A DNA stretch of 64,000 nt from DASWDH01 sp035318505 (lineage in GTDB: Bacteria > Myxococcota_A > Polyangia > Polyangiales > Polyangiaceae). A program made the translations under genes and the position numbers. The notes beneath the pieces are model-generated. The model searched no databases and was not told the origin of the DNA. It saw only the letters and a program-made list of their open reading frames with translations. Positions 29,739 to 38,019 of the stretch are shown here, piece after piece (within the stretch, counting starts at the first letter, position 1; the number at the start of each line of letters is the position of its first letter). The DNA lies in the NCBI GenBank assembly GCA_035318505.1, contig DATHEQ010000285.1, forward strand, positions 1-64,000, read 5' to 3'.

Positions 29739-30275
29739 TCAGCGACGTGGGGCGACGCGCATGCTGCGTACCGATTTGTAGTCGGGCCTCTCGGAGAGCA
29801 TGGTTCGGGTCCACTTGTCTCGCGGTAGCTTGGCTTGCGCGTAGGGTGCGGCGCGGATCAACATGCTGTGAAACTCATCAGGGGTTTCGGCGATATACGC
29901 GAGGCCATCGAGCACGGTGGCGATGGCGCGCACGGTGGCGGCAACGATCGGCGATCCCACCAGCGTCGTCATCGATTCGAGGTGGCAGCGGTTGTCCAGG
30001 AAAGCGCGGATGATGGCGCTTCGGGCCGACAAATCGAGGTTCGCGCCCGGCTCGGCATCGCAAAAGAAGCCGGCGACGGGGGTATTGGCCAACTGTTTCC
30101 GCAGCAACGTCGCGCACTTGGTTCCAAGCGGCGTCGAAACGTGGCCGATGAACCGCACATAAAAGATCTCTTTGTTGACAAAGCCCATCACGACGCCGCC
30201 TTGCGGGTCTGCCAGCATCGTCAGGGCGCTGTTCATCGACTCGGAAACGGCGCCAGAGCTCCGTTCTTGAACCAA
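29739..30275 (-). CDS. hypothetical protein, STAS-like pattern
   Basis: Up to 178 residues, no signal peptide. The alternation of strands and helices (KEIFYVRFIGHVSTPLGTK; VAGFFCDAEPGANLDLSAR; IVAATVRAIATVLDGLAY) resembles an STAS or SpoIIAA-like fold, in which a strand-acidic residue-strand core binds a partner. This is pattern recognition only. The longest reading starts at TTG 30275; ATG 30236 or ATG 30188 are equally possible. It is transcribed leftward alone, convergent with the Cys-rich lipoprotein and 37 bases downstream of the TPR lipoprotein gene, so it could be read through from the mevalonate operon. Confidence 0.55.
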   Translation of the reverse strand: MVQERSSGAVSESMNSALTMLADPQGGVVMGFVNKEIFYVRFIGHVSTPLGTKCATLLRKQLANTPVAGFFCDAEPGANLDLSARSAIIRAFLDNRCHLESMTTLVGSPIVAATVRAIATVLDGLAYIAETPDEFHSMLIRAAPYAQAKLPRDKWTRTMLSERPDYKSVRSMRVAPRR

Positions 30276-30312
30276 AAGGCTCCGACCAAGAGCGTAGGCG
30301 GCTGCTCGGAGG

Positions 30313-31425
30313 CTAACGGCGGCGCGCGACTTCCCGGGCTAGCGCGTCTTCCCAATCGCTCGAGGTGACGCCCCAGGCCTCGATCCAGGCCTTTTTTGCG
30401 TCGGATCCAACGCGTCGCTCGAGCAGCTCCGCCATGAGCACCCCCGCGAGGGGCGAAATCGTCGCTCGCGCCGTCGGCGCGTCGCCCATTGCGCGGGCGA
30501 GTGCGTCGTCGTCGCGCAGCAGATCAGCGGCGACAGCGGCGGCGACACGCGCGTCGGCGTCGCCCGGGTCGGCGGCAAGGACGAGCGCGGCTTGCTCTTT
30601 GGCGAACGCGGCGGCGCCGACCGCAGCGGCGCGGAGCGCGAGCGCTCCACTCGAGACACGTGCCGCGAGCGCGAGTCGCCGCGCGACGTCGAACGCGCCA
30701 CGCGCGATGGCGGCGTCTACATCGGCGATCGACACCCGCGTCGGCGTCGCGGCGGTCTTTCGGTTCGGCCGCGCGCCGAGCTCCGCGAGCGCGCGCTCGG
30801 CCGCATCCCGGCGAGCCTCGTCGTGCGTCCGCTCGGCAAACGCTGCCATCGCCTCTAGCGCCTCGATGGAGGTCGGGTTGCGAACCACGAGCCCTTGCAG
30901 CCACCTTGCTGCGTCGTCGATGCGCGCCTGACGCTCGAGCACGAGCGCCAAGAGCAGCGCGGATTCGATCCTTTCTGGATCGAGCGACACGGCGAGGCCC
31001 GCGGCATGCTCGGCTTCCGTGAGTTGGCCGCGCTTCAAATGACAGCGCGCGCGCTCCGTCCACGCCTCTTCGTAACTGGGATCGATTGCGGCGGCGTGAT
31101 CGAAAATGGCCGCCGGCTTGGCCCCCGTCGGACCTTTCGACGCGTCTTGCCGATCGCAGATGAGCGCGCCGATCTTCGTGAGAAGCTCCGGGCTGTCCGG
31201 ATCGTAGCGCGCGCCTTCGGTGTAGGCGGAGAGCGCCGCTTCGCGATTGCCCTGCGCTTCGAGGAGCGCGCCGCGTAAGTACGCGGCATAGGCATCGTCG
31301 GTCACGAAGCGACCGCGGACGAGCCGGCCTCCCACGCTGCGCGTCACGGCCGTCGGCGACGCGCAGGCCGTCGCGAGCAACGCGAGCGTGGTGAGCCGCA
31401 CCAGGGACGCTACCCGCAGCGTCAC
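30313..31425 (-). CDS. TPR lipoprotein coupled to HMG-CoA reductase
   Basis: A 370-residue protein starting at GTG 31425, which overlaps the HMG-CoA reductase stop (GTGA). VTLRVASLVRLTTLALLATAC is a signal peptide with lipobox (ATAC). The body is all helical with TPR units (AYLRGALLEAQGNREAALSAY; SYEEAWTERARCHLKRGQL; ALEAMAAFAERTHDEARRD) and Ala-rich later repeats. TPRs usually mediate protein contacts; the lipoprotein would sit in the periplasm or on the outer membrane. Its coupling to the isoprenoid operon is odd because the upstream genes are soluble enzymes. Confidence 0.8.
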   Translation of the reverse strand: MTLRVASLVRLTTLALLATACASPTAVTRSVGGRLVRGRFVTDDAYAAYLRGALLEAQGNREAALSAYTEGARYDPDSPELLTKIGALICDRQDASKGPTGAKPAAIFDHAAAIDPSYEEAWTERARCHLKRGQLTEAEHAAGLAVSLDPERIESALLLALVLERQARIDDAARWLQGLVVRNPTSIEALEAMAAFAERTHDEARRDAAERALAELGARPNRKTAATPTRVSIADVDAAIARGAFDVARRLALAARVSSGALALRAAAVGAAAFAKEQAALVLAADPGDADARVAAAVAADLLRDDDALARAMGDAPTARATISPLAGVLMAELLERRVGSDAKKAWIEAWGVTSSDWEDALAREVARRR

Positions 31426-32726
31426 GTGTCTTTCTCGAAACCCGTGCGCATCGCGCGCAAGGCGCGAGTCGCCCCTTCGATGGTGATGTCGCGCGCATCG
31501 ACGATGGCCGACGCGACTTGCTCTACCTCGCTCGTCTCGGCACCGGCCGCGGCGGCCACCGAGCGCGCGTGCAGCGACATGTGCCCGCGCTGGATGCCGT
31601 CGGTCGCGAGCGCGCGTATCGCCGCCAGATTCGAGGCTAGCCCGACCGAGGCGGCGATCATCGCCACCTCCGCGGCCGTGTTGACGCCGAGCAGGCGCAG
31701 GGCGAGACGCGCGGCGGGGTGAACGCGGAGCGTCCCCCCCACGCATCCGAGCGCGAGCGGTAGCTCGAGTGAACCTTCCAGTACTTCGGCGCCGTCTTGG
31801 TCCTTGGCCGCGCGCCACGTGGCAAGAGGTCGGTAGGCGCCGCTGCGCGCAGCGAAAGCGTGTGCGCCCGCTTCGACGGCGCGCCAGTCGTTGCCGGTCG
31901 CGATGCACACCGCGTCGATGCCGTTCATGATGCCCTTGTTATGCGTCGCGGCGCGATACGGGTCTGCCTCGGCGAAGCGCGACGCGTTGAGGATGCCGTC
32001 GAGGACGAGTCCCCCTCCGTGGGTACTGGTGGAGAGCGATTGCACGGGGACTTGCGCGCGCACGCGCACGCAGCGTCGGTCACACAAGTTGGAAAGTATG
32101 CGCAGCCCTCGTGTGCCGCCGCCGAGCTGCGCGATGCGGTCCCCCACCGCTTCGGCGACGTTGTTGACGAGATTGGCGCCCATGGCGTCGCGACAATCGA
32201 CGTAGATGTGAACGACGAGCATGCCGCCGTCGATGTTTCGTACTTCGATGTCGCGCGCGCCGCCGCCGCGCTCGACGAGCCCCGGCACGGCACGGTTGGC
32301 CATCGCGAGAAGCTCGTCTTTCTCGAGCAAAATATCCGCGGCGCCCGCCCCCTCGTCAGAAACGTCGAAGAGCTGCACCTGGCACGTCATGATGGACGGG
32401 TCGACGTCGGCGATGAACCCGCCCCCCGCTCGCACCATCTTGGCAGCGTTGGACGCGGCGGCGATGACGCTCGGTTCCTCTACCACCATGGGAACGATGT
32501 AGTCGTGACCGTTGATACGCACGTTGGGCGCGATTCCAAAGGGGAGCGCGTAAGTCCCGAGCACGTTTTCCACGAATTTGTCGGCCATTTCGGGGGTGAG
32601 CCCGCCCGTGTCGAGCGCCGCGGCGAGCTCGGCTACGGGTATTCCCACCGCTTCCGCGACGAGCGTGCGGCGCTCGGCGACCTTCATTTTGTAGATGCCT
32701 CGTAAACGCGAGCTGCGAGTCTTCAT
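31422..32726 (-). CDS. mvaA: hydroxymethylglutaryl-CoA reductase, class II (degradative-type)
   Basis: A 434-residue soluble class II HMG-CoA reductase, which interconverts HMG-CoA and mevalonate with NAD(P)H. Signatures are ENVLGTYALPFGIAPNVRI, the catalytic-Glu segment VVEEPSVIAAASNAAK (Glu83/84), the Lys-bearing HNKGIMNGIDAV and the C-terminal His in GHMSLHARS. No membrane helices are present, unlike class I enzymes. ATG 32726 overlaps the phosphomevalonate kinase stop and its own stop overlaps the TPR lipoprotein start. In this context the biosynthetic direction, supplying mevalonate for isoprenoids, is most likely. Confidence 0.94.
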   Translation of the reverse strand: MKTRSSRLRGIYKMKVAERRTLVAEAVGIPVAELAAALDTGGLTPEMADKFVENVLGTYALPFGIAPNVRINGHDYIVPMVVEEPSVIAAASNAAKMVRAGGGFIADVDPSIMTCQVQLFDVSDEGAGAADILLEKDELLAMANRAVPGLVERGGGARDIEVRNIDGGMLVVHIYVDCRDAMGANLVNNVAEAVGDRIAQLGGGTRGLRILSNLCDRRCVRVRAQVPVQSLSTSTHGGGLVLDGILNASRFAEADPYRAATHNKGIMNGIDAVCIATGNDWRAVEAGAHAFAARSGAYRPLATWRAAKDQDGAEVLEGSLELPLALGCVGGTLRVHPAARLALRLLGVNTAAEVAMIAASVGLASNLAAIRALATDGIQRGHMSLHARSVAAAAGAETSEVEQVASAIVDARDITIEGATRALRAMRTGFEKDT

Positions 32727-33676
32727 GGCGAGATCTTGTTTCTCCCATTCTCCACGCGCGACTCGGCCGAGGCGTGTACGCCGCGAGCGCCGAGCGTGAG
32801 ATCGAGCGGCACAAGACCGAGCCTCCGCGCCGCCGCTTCGAGGTCGGCGGGCGGCGGTTTTTCGCTGATCATGAGCACGATGTCGCCGCCCCCCGCTCCC
32901 GAAGGCAGGACGGCGGCGCCGGCGATCTGCGCAGCGCGATCGAGCTCGGCGACTTCGGAGGTGACGATGGGCACTTGCGCCAGTCTACCGAGCGAGGCAA
33001 GTCCCGCCAGCTGGCGGCGACAAGCGGCGATGTACGCCGATCCCGTGATCGCTCGCAAGGTGGCGTCGGCCGCGCCCGCGAGCTCGTCCAAGACGGCGCG
33101 GTGCTCGTTCGGGCGCTCTTTTTTCAGCGTCTCGACCCCCGCCAGCATGACGGCCGTGGACGCGGCGCTCGCGCTGGACCAAACGCCAATGACGAGCGAT
33201 TTCGGCAGCTCGACTTGTTCGGTGATAGGGAGCACTCCTCGCTCGCTCGGGAGCTGAAACCGCAAGACGCCGCCGAAGGCGCTGGCGGCGACGTCAATGC
33301 CGCTGCCGCCTCCTTGCGCAATGCGATGGGCAGAGAGCGCGCCGTCGAAGACTCGCCGTGCGAGGGCAGAATCGTCGAGCGTGGGCTCGGTGCCGAGCTC
33401 GAGCGCCGCCAACGAGGCGACGAGGATGGCCGCGCTCGACCCGAGACCAAGCTTGCGATCGGTTGCCTCGTCGCGCAGCGCCCGCGCGTCGAACCAGGGC
33501 GCCCGCGTCGCGCCGCGATGGTCGAGCGCCTCGCGCACTTCGGGCGTCACGAACTCCGCTTCGCGGCGCGGGTCGGCGACGACGTAGCGGTCGACCGCCG
33601 CCACCAGCGCCGGCGCCCCTTCCAAAACCGCGTAGGCTCCGGAGAGTACGACCTTGCCCGGGGCGCGGGCCATCAT
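32723..33676 (-). CDS. phosphomevalonate kinase (GHMP family)
   Basis: A 317-residue GHMP kinase. The N-terminal APGKVVLSGAYAVLEG is typical of phosphomevalonate kinases, the ATP-binding loop is KLGLGSSAAILVAS (75-88), and the third GHMP motif is PSGAGGGDIVLM. By context it converts 5-phosphomevalonate to 5-diphosphomevalonate. The first of two adjacent ATGs (33676) overlaps the decarboxylase stop (ATGA), and the stop overlaps the HMG-CoA reductase start. The exact substrate is assigned from position between decarboxylase and reductase, since GHMP kinases are hard to separate by motif. Confidence 0.85.
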   Translation of the reverse strand: MMARAPGKVVLSGAYAVLEGAPALVAAVDRYVVADPRREAEFVTPEVREALDHRGATRAPWFDARALRDEATDRKLGLGSSAAILVASLAALELGTEPTLDDSALARRVFDGALSAHRIAQGGGSGIDVAASAFGGVLRFQLPSERGVLPITEQVELPKSLVIGVWSSASAASTAVMLAGVETLKKERPNEHRAVLDELAGAADATLRAITGSAYIAACRRQLAGLASLGRLAQVPIVTSEVAELDRAAQIAGAAVLPSGAGGGDIVLMISEKPPPADLEAAARRLGLVPLDLTLGARGVHASAESRVENGRNKISP

Positions 33677-34665
33677 GGTCGGTCGCCGATCCTCGCCACG
33701 GCCGGGCCGCCCGGTGTCGCGATGAGCACCTTCTCGACGCCCGGGACCTCGCGCAGCGCGGTTGCCAGGGCTGGCGCGTCCGACGCATGCGACAGCACTT
33801 TGACGTGAGGGCCGGCGTCGATGGTGACATACGCCTGCACCCCGCGTTGGCGGAGCTGGCGCACGCGCTCGATGGCGGCGAGCGTCACGGGATTGAAATA
33901 GATGAGGGCCGGCGCGGCGGCCATGGCCGAGGCGTGCATTGCGAACGCGCTCTCCTCGGCGACCACACCGAGCGCCTCGAGATCGCGCGCCAGCACGGCG
34001 CGCCGCGCCCGCTCGAAGAGACGCGGCGCATTCGCGACCCACGCCGCATAATACGGACTGGTCGCGCTCGTATGCGCCATTCCCTCGGTCGATCCCACGT
34101 CCTTTTGTTGCAGCGTCGTCACGACGACGGAGATGGCCACCTGCCAATCGATCGAACCCTCGATGGGCTCTGCCGGCAGAACGTCGCGACCGGTCTCGCC
34201 CGCCGCCAGCGTCGCGAACCCACCGAAGATGGATCGCGCCGCCGACACGGACGATCGGCGTGCCTGATCGCTCAACTGGGCGGGATCCCAATCGAGCCCC
34301 GCGGCTTTGGCGGCCGCGACGACGAGCGCCGCGAATCCCGAAGCGCTCGAGGCGAGACCCGAAGCCGTGGGAAAGTCGTTGGCGCTTTCGACGCGCGCCT
34401 TGCTCGCGATGCCCGCGGCAGAGCGCACCCGGTCGAGTAAATCCGATGCACGCCGCATCTCCTTCTCGCTCGCCACGCTGCCATTCAGCATGATTTCGTC
34501 GCGCGGCAGCGCGTCGTCGAACGTCACGCTGGTCGTGGTGGACATCGCATCGAGCGTCATGGACAGGCTCGGCACGGACGGCATGCGGCTCATCCCTTCG
34601 AGCTTGCCCCAATATTTGGTGAGCGCGATGTTGGGGTGGGCCACGGCGGAAGCAGTTCGACTCAC
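33673..34665 (-). CDS. mvaD: diphosphomevalonate decarboxylase
   Basis: A 330-residue GHMP enzyme that converts 5-diphosphomevalonate to isopentenyl diphosphate with ATP. The substrate-binding HPNIALTKYWGK motif is at residues 10-21, the phosphate loop is DFPTASGLASSASG (97-110), and the conserved acidic residue is in TIDAGPHVKVL. The GTG start at 34665 overlaps the mevalonate kinase stop (GTGA). The frame is open further upstream, but that part is Arg-rich shadow of the kinase gene. Confidence 0.95.
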   Translation of the reverse strand: MSRTASAVAHPNIALTKYWGKLEGMSRMPSVPSLSMTLDAMSTTTSVTFDDALPRDEIMLNGSVASEKEMRRASDLLDRVRSAAGIASKARVESANDFPTASGLASSASGFAALVVAAAKAAGLDWDPAQLSDQARRSSVSAARSIFGGFATLAAGETGRDVLPAEPIEGSIDWQVAISVVVTTLQQKDVGSTEGMAHTSATSPYYAAWVANAPRLFERARRAVLARDLEALGVVAEESAFAMHASAMAAAPALIYFNPVTLAAIERVRQLRQRGVQAYVTIDAGPHVKVLSHASDAPALATALREVPGVEKVLIATPGGPAVARIGDRP

Positions 34666-35615
34666 GGCGCTGCGCTCCCTTCCGCGCTCGGCGTGGGCGA
34701 ACGAGAAACCGTCGTGGAAAAAGAGCGAAAGCCTTCCTTCTCCCAGCGGGTAACGATGGGTGTCGCGTCGTTTTGGACCAGCGCCACGACGCATCCCCCT
34801 CCCCCCGAGCCGGTCAGCTTGGCGCCGAGCGCGCCCGCCTCGCGCGCGAGCCGGCATAGCGTCTCGATCTCTTCCGTCGATACCATGAGACCCGACAAGA
34901 GCACTTGATTGAGATCCATCAACTTACCGAGACCCACGTGATCACCCGCTTCGAGTGCGAGGCGTGCATTCTGAACGAGTGAGTGTATCGCCTCGAACGA
35001 TCGGGTGACGTTTTCTTCGTTGCGCGCCTTTAGCTTGGCGACCGCGTCGACCATCTCGCGCGTGCTCGAAGAAACACCGCTGTGCCCGATGGCCAACGTC
35101 AGCGGCCGGCTCAGCTCGATCTCGTTCAAATGGAGCCCTCCGCTCATCCTCTGGTAGAGCAGGCACCCACCGCGCGCGGCGGCCGCGGCATCGACCCCCG
35201 AGGGATTACCGTGAAATACCTTCTCCCATGCCATGGCGCGCTCGGCCGCGTCACCCGCGGAGGCGGGAACACGGTTTTCAAAGGCGTCGAGCGCCCGCAC
35301 GATGGCGACGCCGAGCGCCGCCGAGCATCCGAGCCCTGCCCCGGCGGGTAACTCGGTGCTGACGTCGACGTGCACCGGGCGTGTCACCGCGCAAGCGCGC
35401 AACACCGCCGCAAAGGCGCGCGCCACGTCGCTCGCGCCGTCGTCCGTCACCCGCTCGGTCGTGCCGAGGGCGAGCTCCGAACGCGGTGATGCCGGCGATG
35501 CGACGGCGTGGGCCGTAGCTCCGCGATCGATGCCGAGCACGATGGCTGGTACGCCGTAGACCACGGCGTGCTCACCGAGCAAAATGACTTTTCCGCAGGC
35601 CGAGCCACGCTGCAT
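34662..35615 (-). CDS. mvk: mevalonate kinase
   Basis: A 317-residue GHMP kinase phosphorylating mevalonate at O5. Motifs: ACGKVILLGEHAVVYGVPA (6-24) with the catalytic-site Glu, the phosphate loop PAGAGLGCSAALG (90-102), the catalytic Asp142 in NPSGVDAA, and the C-terminal LTGSGGGGCVVAL. The start at ATG 35615 lies 31 bases after the polyprenyl synthase stop. It initiates the run of 4-base overlaps down to the TPR lipoprotein. Confidence 0.94.
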   Translation of the reverse strand: MQRGSACGKVILLGEHAVVYGVPAIVLGIDRGATAHAVASPASPRSELALGTTERVTDDGASDVARAFAAVLRACAVTRPVHVDVSTELPAGAGLGCSAALGVAIVRALDAFENRVPASAGDAAERAMAWEKVFHGNPSGVDAAAAARGGCLLYQRMSGGLHLNEIELSRPLTLAIGHSGVSSSTREMVDAVAKLKARNEENVTRSFEAIHSLVQNARLALEAGDHVGLGKLMDLNQVLLSGLMVSTEEIETLCRLAREAGALGAKLTGSGGGGCVVALVQNDATPIVTRWEKEGFRSFSTTVSRSPTPSAEGSAAP

Positions 35616-35646
35616 GAGACTTTCTTACCTCGTTACCGGGGATAAC

Positions 35647-36678
35647 TCAGCGTTCGCGCACGGTCAGCGTCGCGGCGGCGCCGAGAAGCCACGCCGTGCC
35701 GCGTTTCGATAGCCCACCGCCGGCAAGGGAGCTGGTCGCTTTTTTGACGAGCTGACTCAACCTGCGTTCGACCGCCGCGCGCGCCCCGCATCGTTCGTAG
35801 AGCGCCACCACGGTCTTGATCTCTTGATCGGCCGCATCGCGGCGCCCGATGGTGTCGGTGAGCACGTGCCGATCGCTCACCCCCACTCGGGAAAACGCTT
35901 CGTCGGCGAGAGCCGTCTTCTTGCCCGAGCGAATGTCGCTGCCGAAGGGCTTGCCGGTTTCTTTGGGGTGCCCGAACGCACCGAGGAGATCGTCGCGCAA
36001 CTGGAAGGCGACGCCGAGCGGATGGGCGAAACGGGTGAGATGTTCGAGCGTCTCCGGCTCGGCGCCGGCCAAGATGGCTCCTAGCAGCATGGGGCCCCGG
36101 ACAGTGTAGCTCCCAGTCTTGAGGTCGTGCATCACCTCGATGTTCTGCGGCCGACCAACGAGGTCGATCTGCTGCCCTCGGATGGCGTCCTGCTGGATCT
36201 GCGCGAACAGCCTGGTCGCGCGCGCCACGCGATCGCCGCTCGTCTCGACCGAGGCGAGCGCCTCGAGGGCCATGGCGGATGCGTAGTCGCCGGCCAAGAG
36301 CGCGGAGGCGTCGCCCATCGTGCGGGAACCGAAGTGGTGAGCGAGGAGCGCGTGCACCGCCGGCCCCCCGCGGCGGACGTCATCGCGGTCCATCCAATCG
36401 TCGTGAACGAGAAGATACGTCTGCAAAAGCTCGAGCGCCGCCCCGGCATCGAGCGCCGCTGCCGCGGGAGCCGCCTCGTCGACGGCGCGGTACGCCGCCA
36501 AAAGGAGCGCGGGCCGAAACCGCTTTCCTCCGCGCATCGTCAGATCGCGGAGCGAATCGACGAGGGCGACGACGTCCGGCCCGAGCGGGTCGGCATCGAT
36601 CAACTTTTGCTCGAAGAGCGCGGTGAGCCGCGCTTCGACCTCGCGGCGAACTTGCTTGAGCAGTGCATCGAAATCCAC
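35647..36678 (-). CDS. trans-polyprenyl diphosphate synthase (FPP/GGPP type)
   Basis: A 343-residue prenyltransferase that condenses IPP onto allylic diphosphates. The first Asp-rich motif is DDWMD (93-97), the GKR triad is at 51-53, and the second Asp motif is QLRDDLLGAFG. No bulky insertion allows chain length to be called safely; FPP or GGPP is the likely product. I moved the start to GTG 36678, because AAGGAGGGG sits 5-6 bases upstream; the in-frame ATG 36735 has no such site and falls about 8 bases after the predicted transcription start. It is the first gene of the mevalonate operon. Confidence 0.9.
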   Translation of the reverse strand: MDFDALLKQVRREVEARLTALFEQKLIDADPLGPDVVALVDSLRDLTMRGGKRFRPALLLAAYRAVDEAAPAAAALDAGAALELLQTYLLVHDDWMDRDDVRRGGPAVHALLAHHFGSRTMGDASALLAGDYASAMALEALASVETSGDRVARATRLFAQIQQDAIRGQQIDLVGRPQNIEVMHDLKTGSYTVRGPMLLGAILAGAEPETLEHLTRFAHPLGVAFQLRDDLLGAFGHPKETGKPFGSDIRSGKKTALADEAFSRVGVSDRHVLTDTIGRRDAADQEIKTVVALYERCGARAAVERRLSQLVKKATSSLAGGGLSKRGTAWLLGAAATLTVRER

Positions 36679-36749
36679 CGCCCCTCCTTGTTTGTTGAGA
36701 AGTGAAACGCTGGCGGTGGGGGCGCGGGGGGGCATGAGCTCGGGAGCGG

Positions 36750-36778
36750 AGCCTAGATTTGCCTGACATCGACGTCAA
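36750..36778 (-). promoter_or_regulatory. sigma-70-type promoter of the mevalonate operon
   Basis: On the minus strand TTGACG (36778-36773), a 17-base spacer and TAGGCT (36755-36750) give a good promoter. Transcription would start near 36743 and leave a leader of about 65 bases before GTG 36678. Confidence 0.6.
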
Positions 36779-36823
36779 ATGGAGCACCACTTCGCTTTCA
36801 GCTGTGAGTTCCGACACTTTCGG

Positions 36824-36845
36824 CTGAATGTGATCGCACATTCAG
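36824..36845. promoter_or_regulatory. perfect 22-bp inverted repeat, operator candidate
   Basis: CTGAATGTG (36824-36832), ATCG, CACATTCAG (36837-36845) is a perfect 9-4-9 inverted repeat. It lies in the divergent region between the mevalonate operon and the IPP isomerase gene. Its centre is about 91 bases upstream of the predicted start of the leftward transcript and 87 bases before the isomerase start codon. Length and half-site spacing fit a dimeric regulator of the CRP/FNR or LacI size class. Which regulator binds is unknown. Confidence 0.6.
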
Positions 36846-36921
36846 TTCGACGGCGCGAATTCGTCGGTCAAACCGGGGCCGGGGCGAGGTAGGCTCGGCA
36901 CATCAGGGAGGCAAACGTCGC

Positions 36922-37995
36922 GTGACCAGCAGCGGAATCGGCCAGCGCAAAGCGGACCACATCGATCTCGCCGCGACCGGCGACGTCGGATTTCACCGGA
37001 CGACGACGCTGCTCGAGTGCGTCAAGCTCGTCCACCAGGCGCTCCCGGAGCTCTCCGCCGATCGCATCGATACTTCGGTGACGGTCTTCGGCAAGAAGCT
37101 GCGCGCGCCGCTCATCATCGCTTCGATGACCGGCGGCATCGAACGCGCCGCGACGATCAACCGCGAGCTTGCCACCATCGCCGAAGCGCGCGGGTACGGC
37201 TTCGGGCTCGGAAGTCAACGCGCGATGCACATCGATCCCTCCAAAGGGGACACCTTCCGCGTGCGCGACGTGGCGCCGACGGCCCTCGTCCTCGGCAATC
37301 TCGGCGTCGTGCAAGCGCGCCAGATGTCGACGGACGAGGTGCGCGCCCTCGTGACCGCCGTCGGCGCCGATGCGCTTTTCATTCACCTCAACCCGGCCAT
37401 GGAGATCGTTCAGCCGGGCGGCGATCGCGATTTCACCGGCGCGGTCGCAACGCTGGGTCGACTCGCTACCGACCTCGGATTTCCGGTGGTGGCCAAGGAG
37501 ACGGGATGCGGACTCTCCGCACAAGCCGCCGCGCAGCTACTACGCGCAGGGGTGCGACACGTCGACGTGTCGGGTGCAGGTGGGACATCGTGGGTCGCGG
37601 TAGAGATGCACCGCGCATCGTCCGGCGAGCGCGCACTCGGTGAAGCGTTTCGCGAGTGGGGCATTCCCACTGCGGCCAGCGTGGCGTGGATGGCAGCGGC
37701 GCGCATGGAAACGATCATCGCCACCGGTGGCATCGGCACGGGCCTCGATGTCGCGAAGGCGATCGCGCTCGGCGCCCACGCTGCCGGAATCGCGCGTCCT
37801 GTCCTACAAACTCTTACCTCGGGTGGACGCACGGCGGCCGAGAACTACTTGGATGGCATCGAAGCAGAGCTGCGCGCAGCGATGCTTCTCGTCGGCGCCG
37901 GCACGATCGCCGAGCTGCGCCGCGCACCGCGAATCATCTCCGGCGAGCTCGCGTCGTGGGTTGCGCAAGGGGCGTTGGATAGCCCGATTTCGTGA
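36922..37995 (+). CDS. fni: isopentenyl-diphosphate delta-isomerase, type 2 (FMN-dependent)
   Basis: A 357-residue type 2 IPP isomerase, which uses reduced FMN to interconvert IPP and DMAPP. Motifs: RKADHIDLA near the N-terminus, APLIIASMTGGIE (flavin site), GLGSQRAMH, HLNPAMEIVQPGGDRDF, KETGCGLS and DVSGAGGTSW. The GTG start is preceded by GGGAGG with a 10-base gap. It is divergent from the mevalonate operon and shares its regulatory region, completing the route from mevalonate to both C5 units. A GAF-domain gene begins 25 bases after its stop. Confidence 0.95.
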   Translation: MTSSGIGQRKADHIDLAATGDVGFHRTTTLLECVKLVHQALPELSADRIDTSVTVFGKKLRAPLIIASMTGGIERAATINRELATIAEARGYGFGLGSQRAMHIDPSKGDTFRVRDVAPTALVLGNLGVVQARQMSTDEVRALVTAVGADALFIHLNPAMEIVQPGGDRDFTGAVATLGRLATDLGFPVVAKETGCGLSAQAAAQLLRAGVRHVDVSGAGGTSWVAVEMHRASSGERALGEAFREWGIPTAASVAWMAAARMETIIATGGIGTGLDVAKAIALGAHAAGIARPVLQTLTSGGRTAAENYLDGIEAELRAAMLLVGAGTIAELRRAPRIISGELASWVAQGALDSPIS

Positions 37996-38006
37996 TAGCT
38001 TTGCAG

Positions 38007-38019
38007 TAGGGCCGGCGAG
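38007..38019 (+). promoter_or_regulatory. -10-like element just before the GAF gene
   Basis: TAGGGC (38007-38012) ends 7 bases before ATG 38020. No Shine-Dalgarno sequence is visible in that gap other than a weak GGCGAG. The layout again suggests a leaderless or near-leaderless transcript. No convincing -35 was found. Confidence 0.3.
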
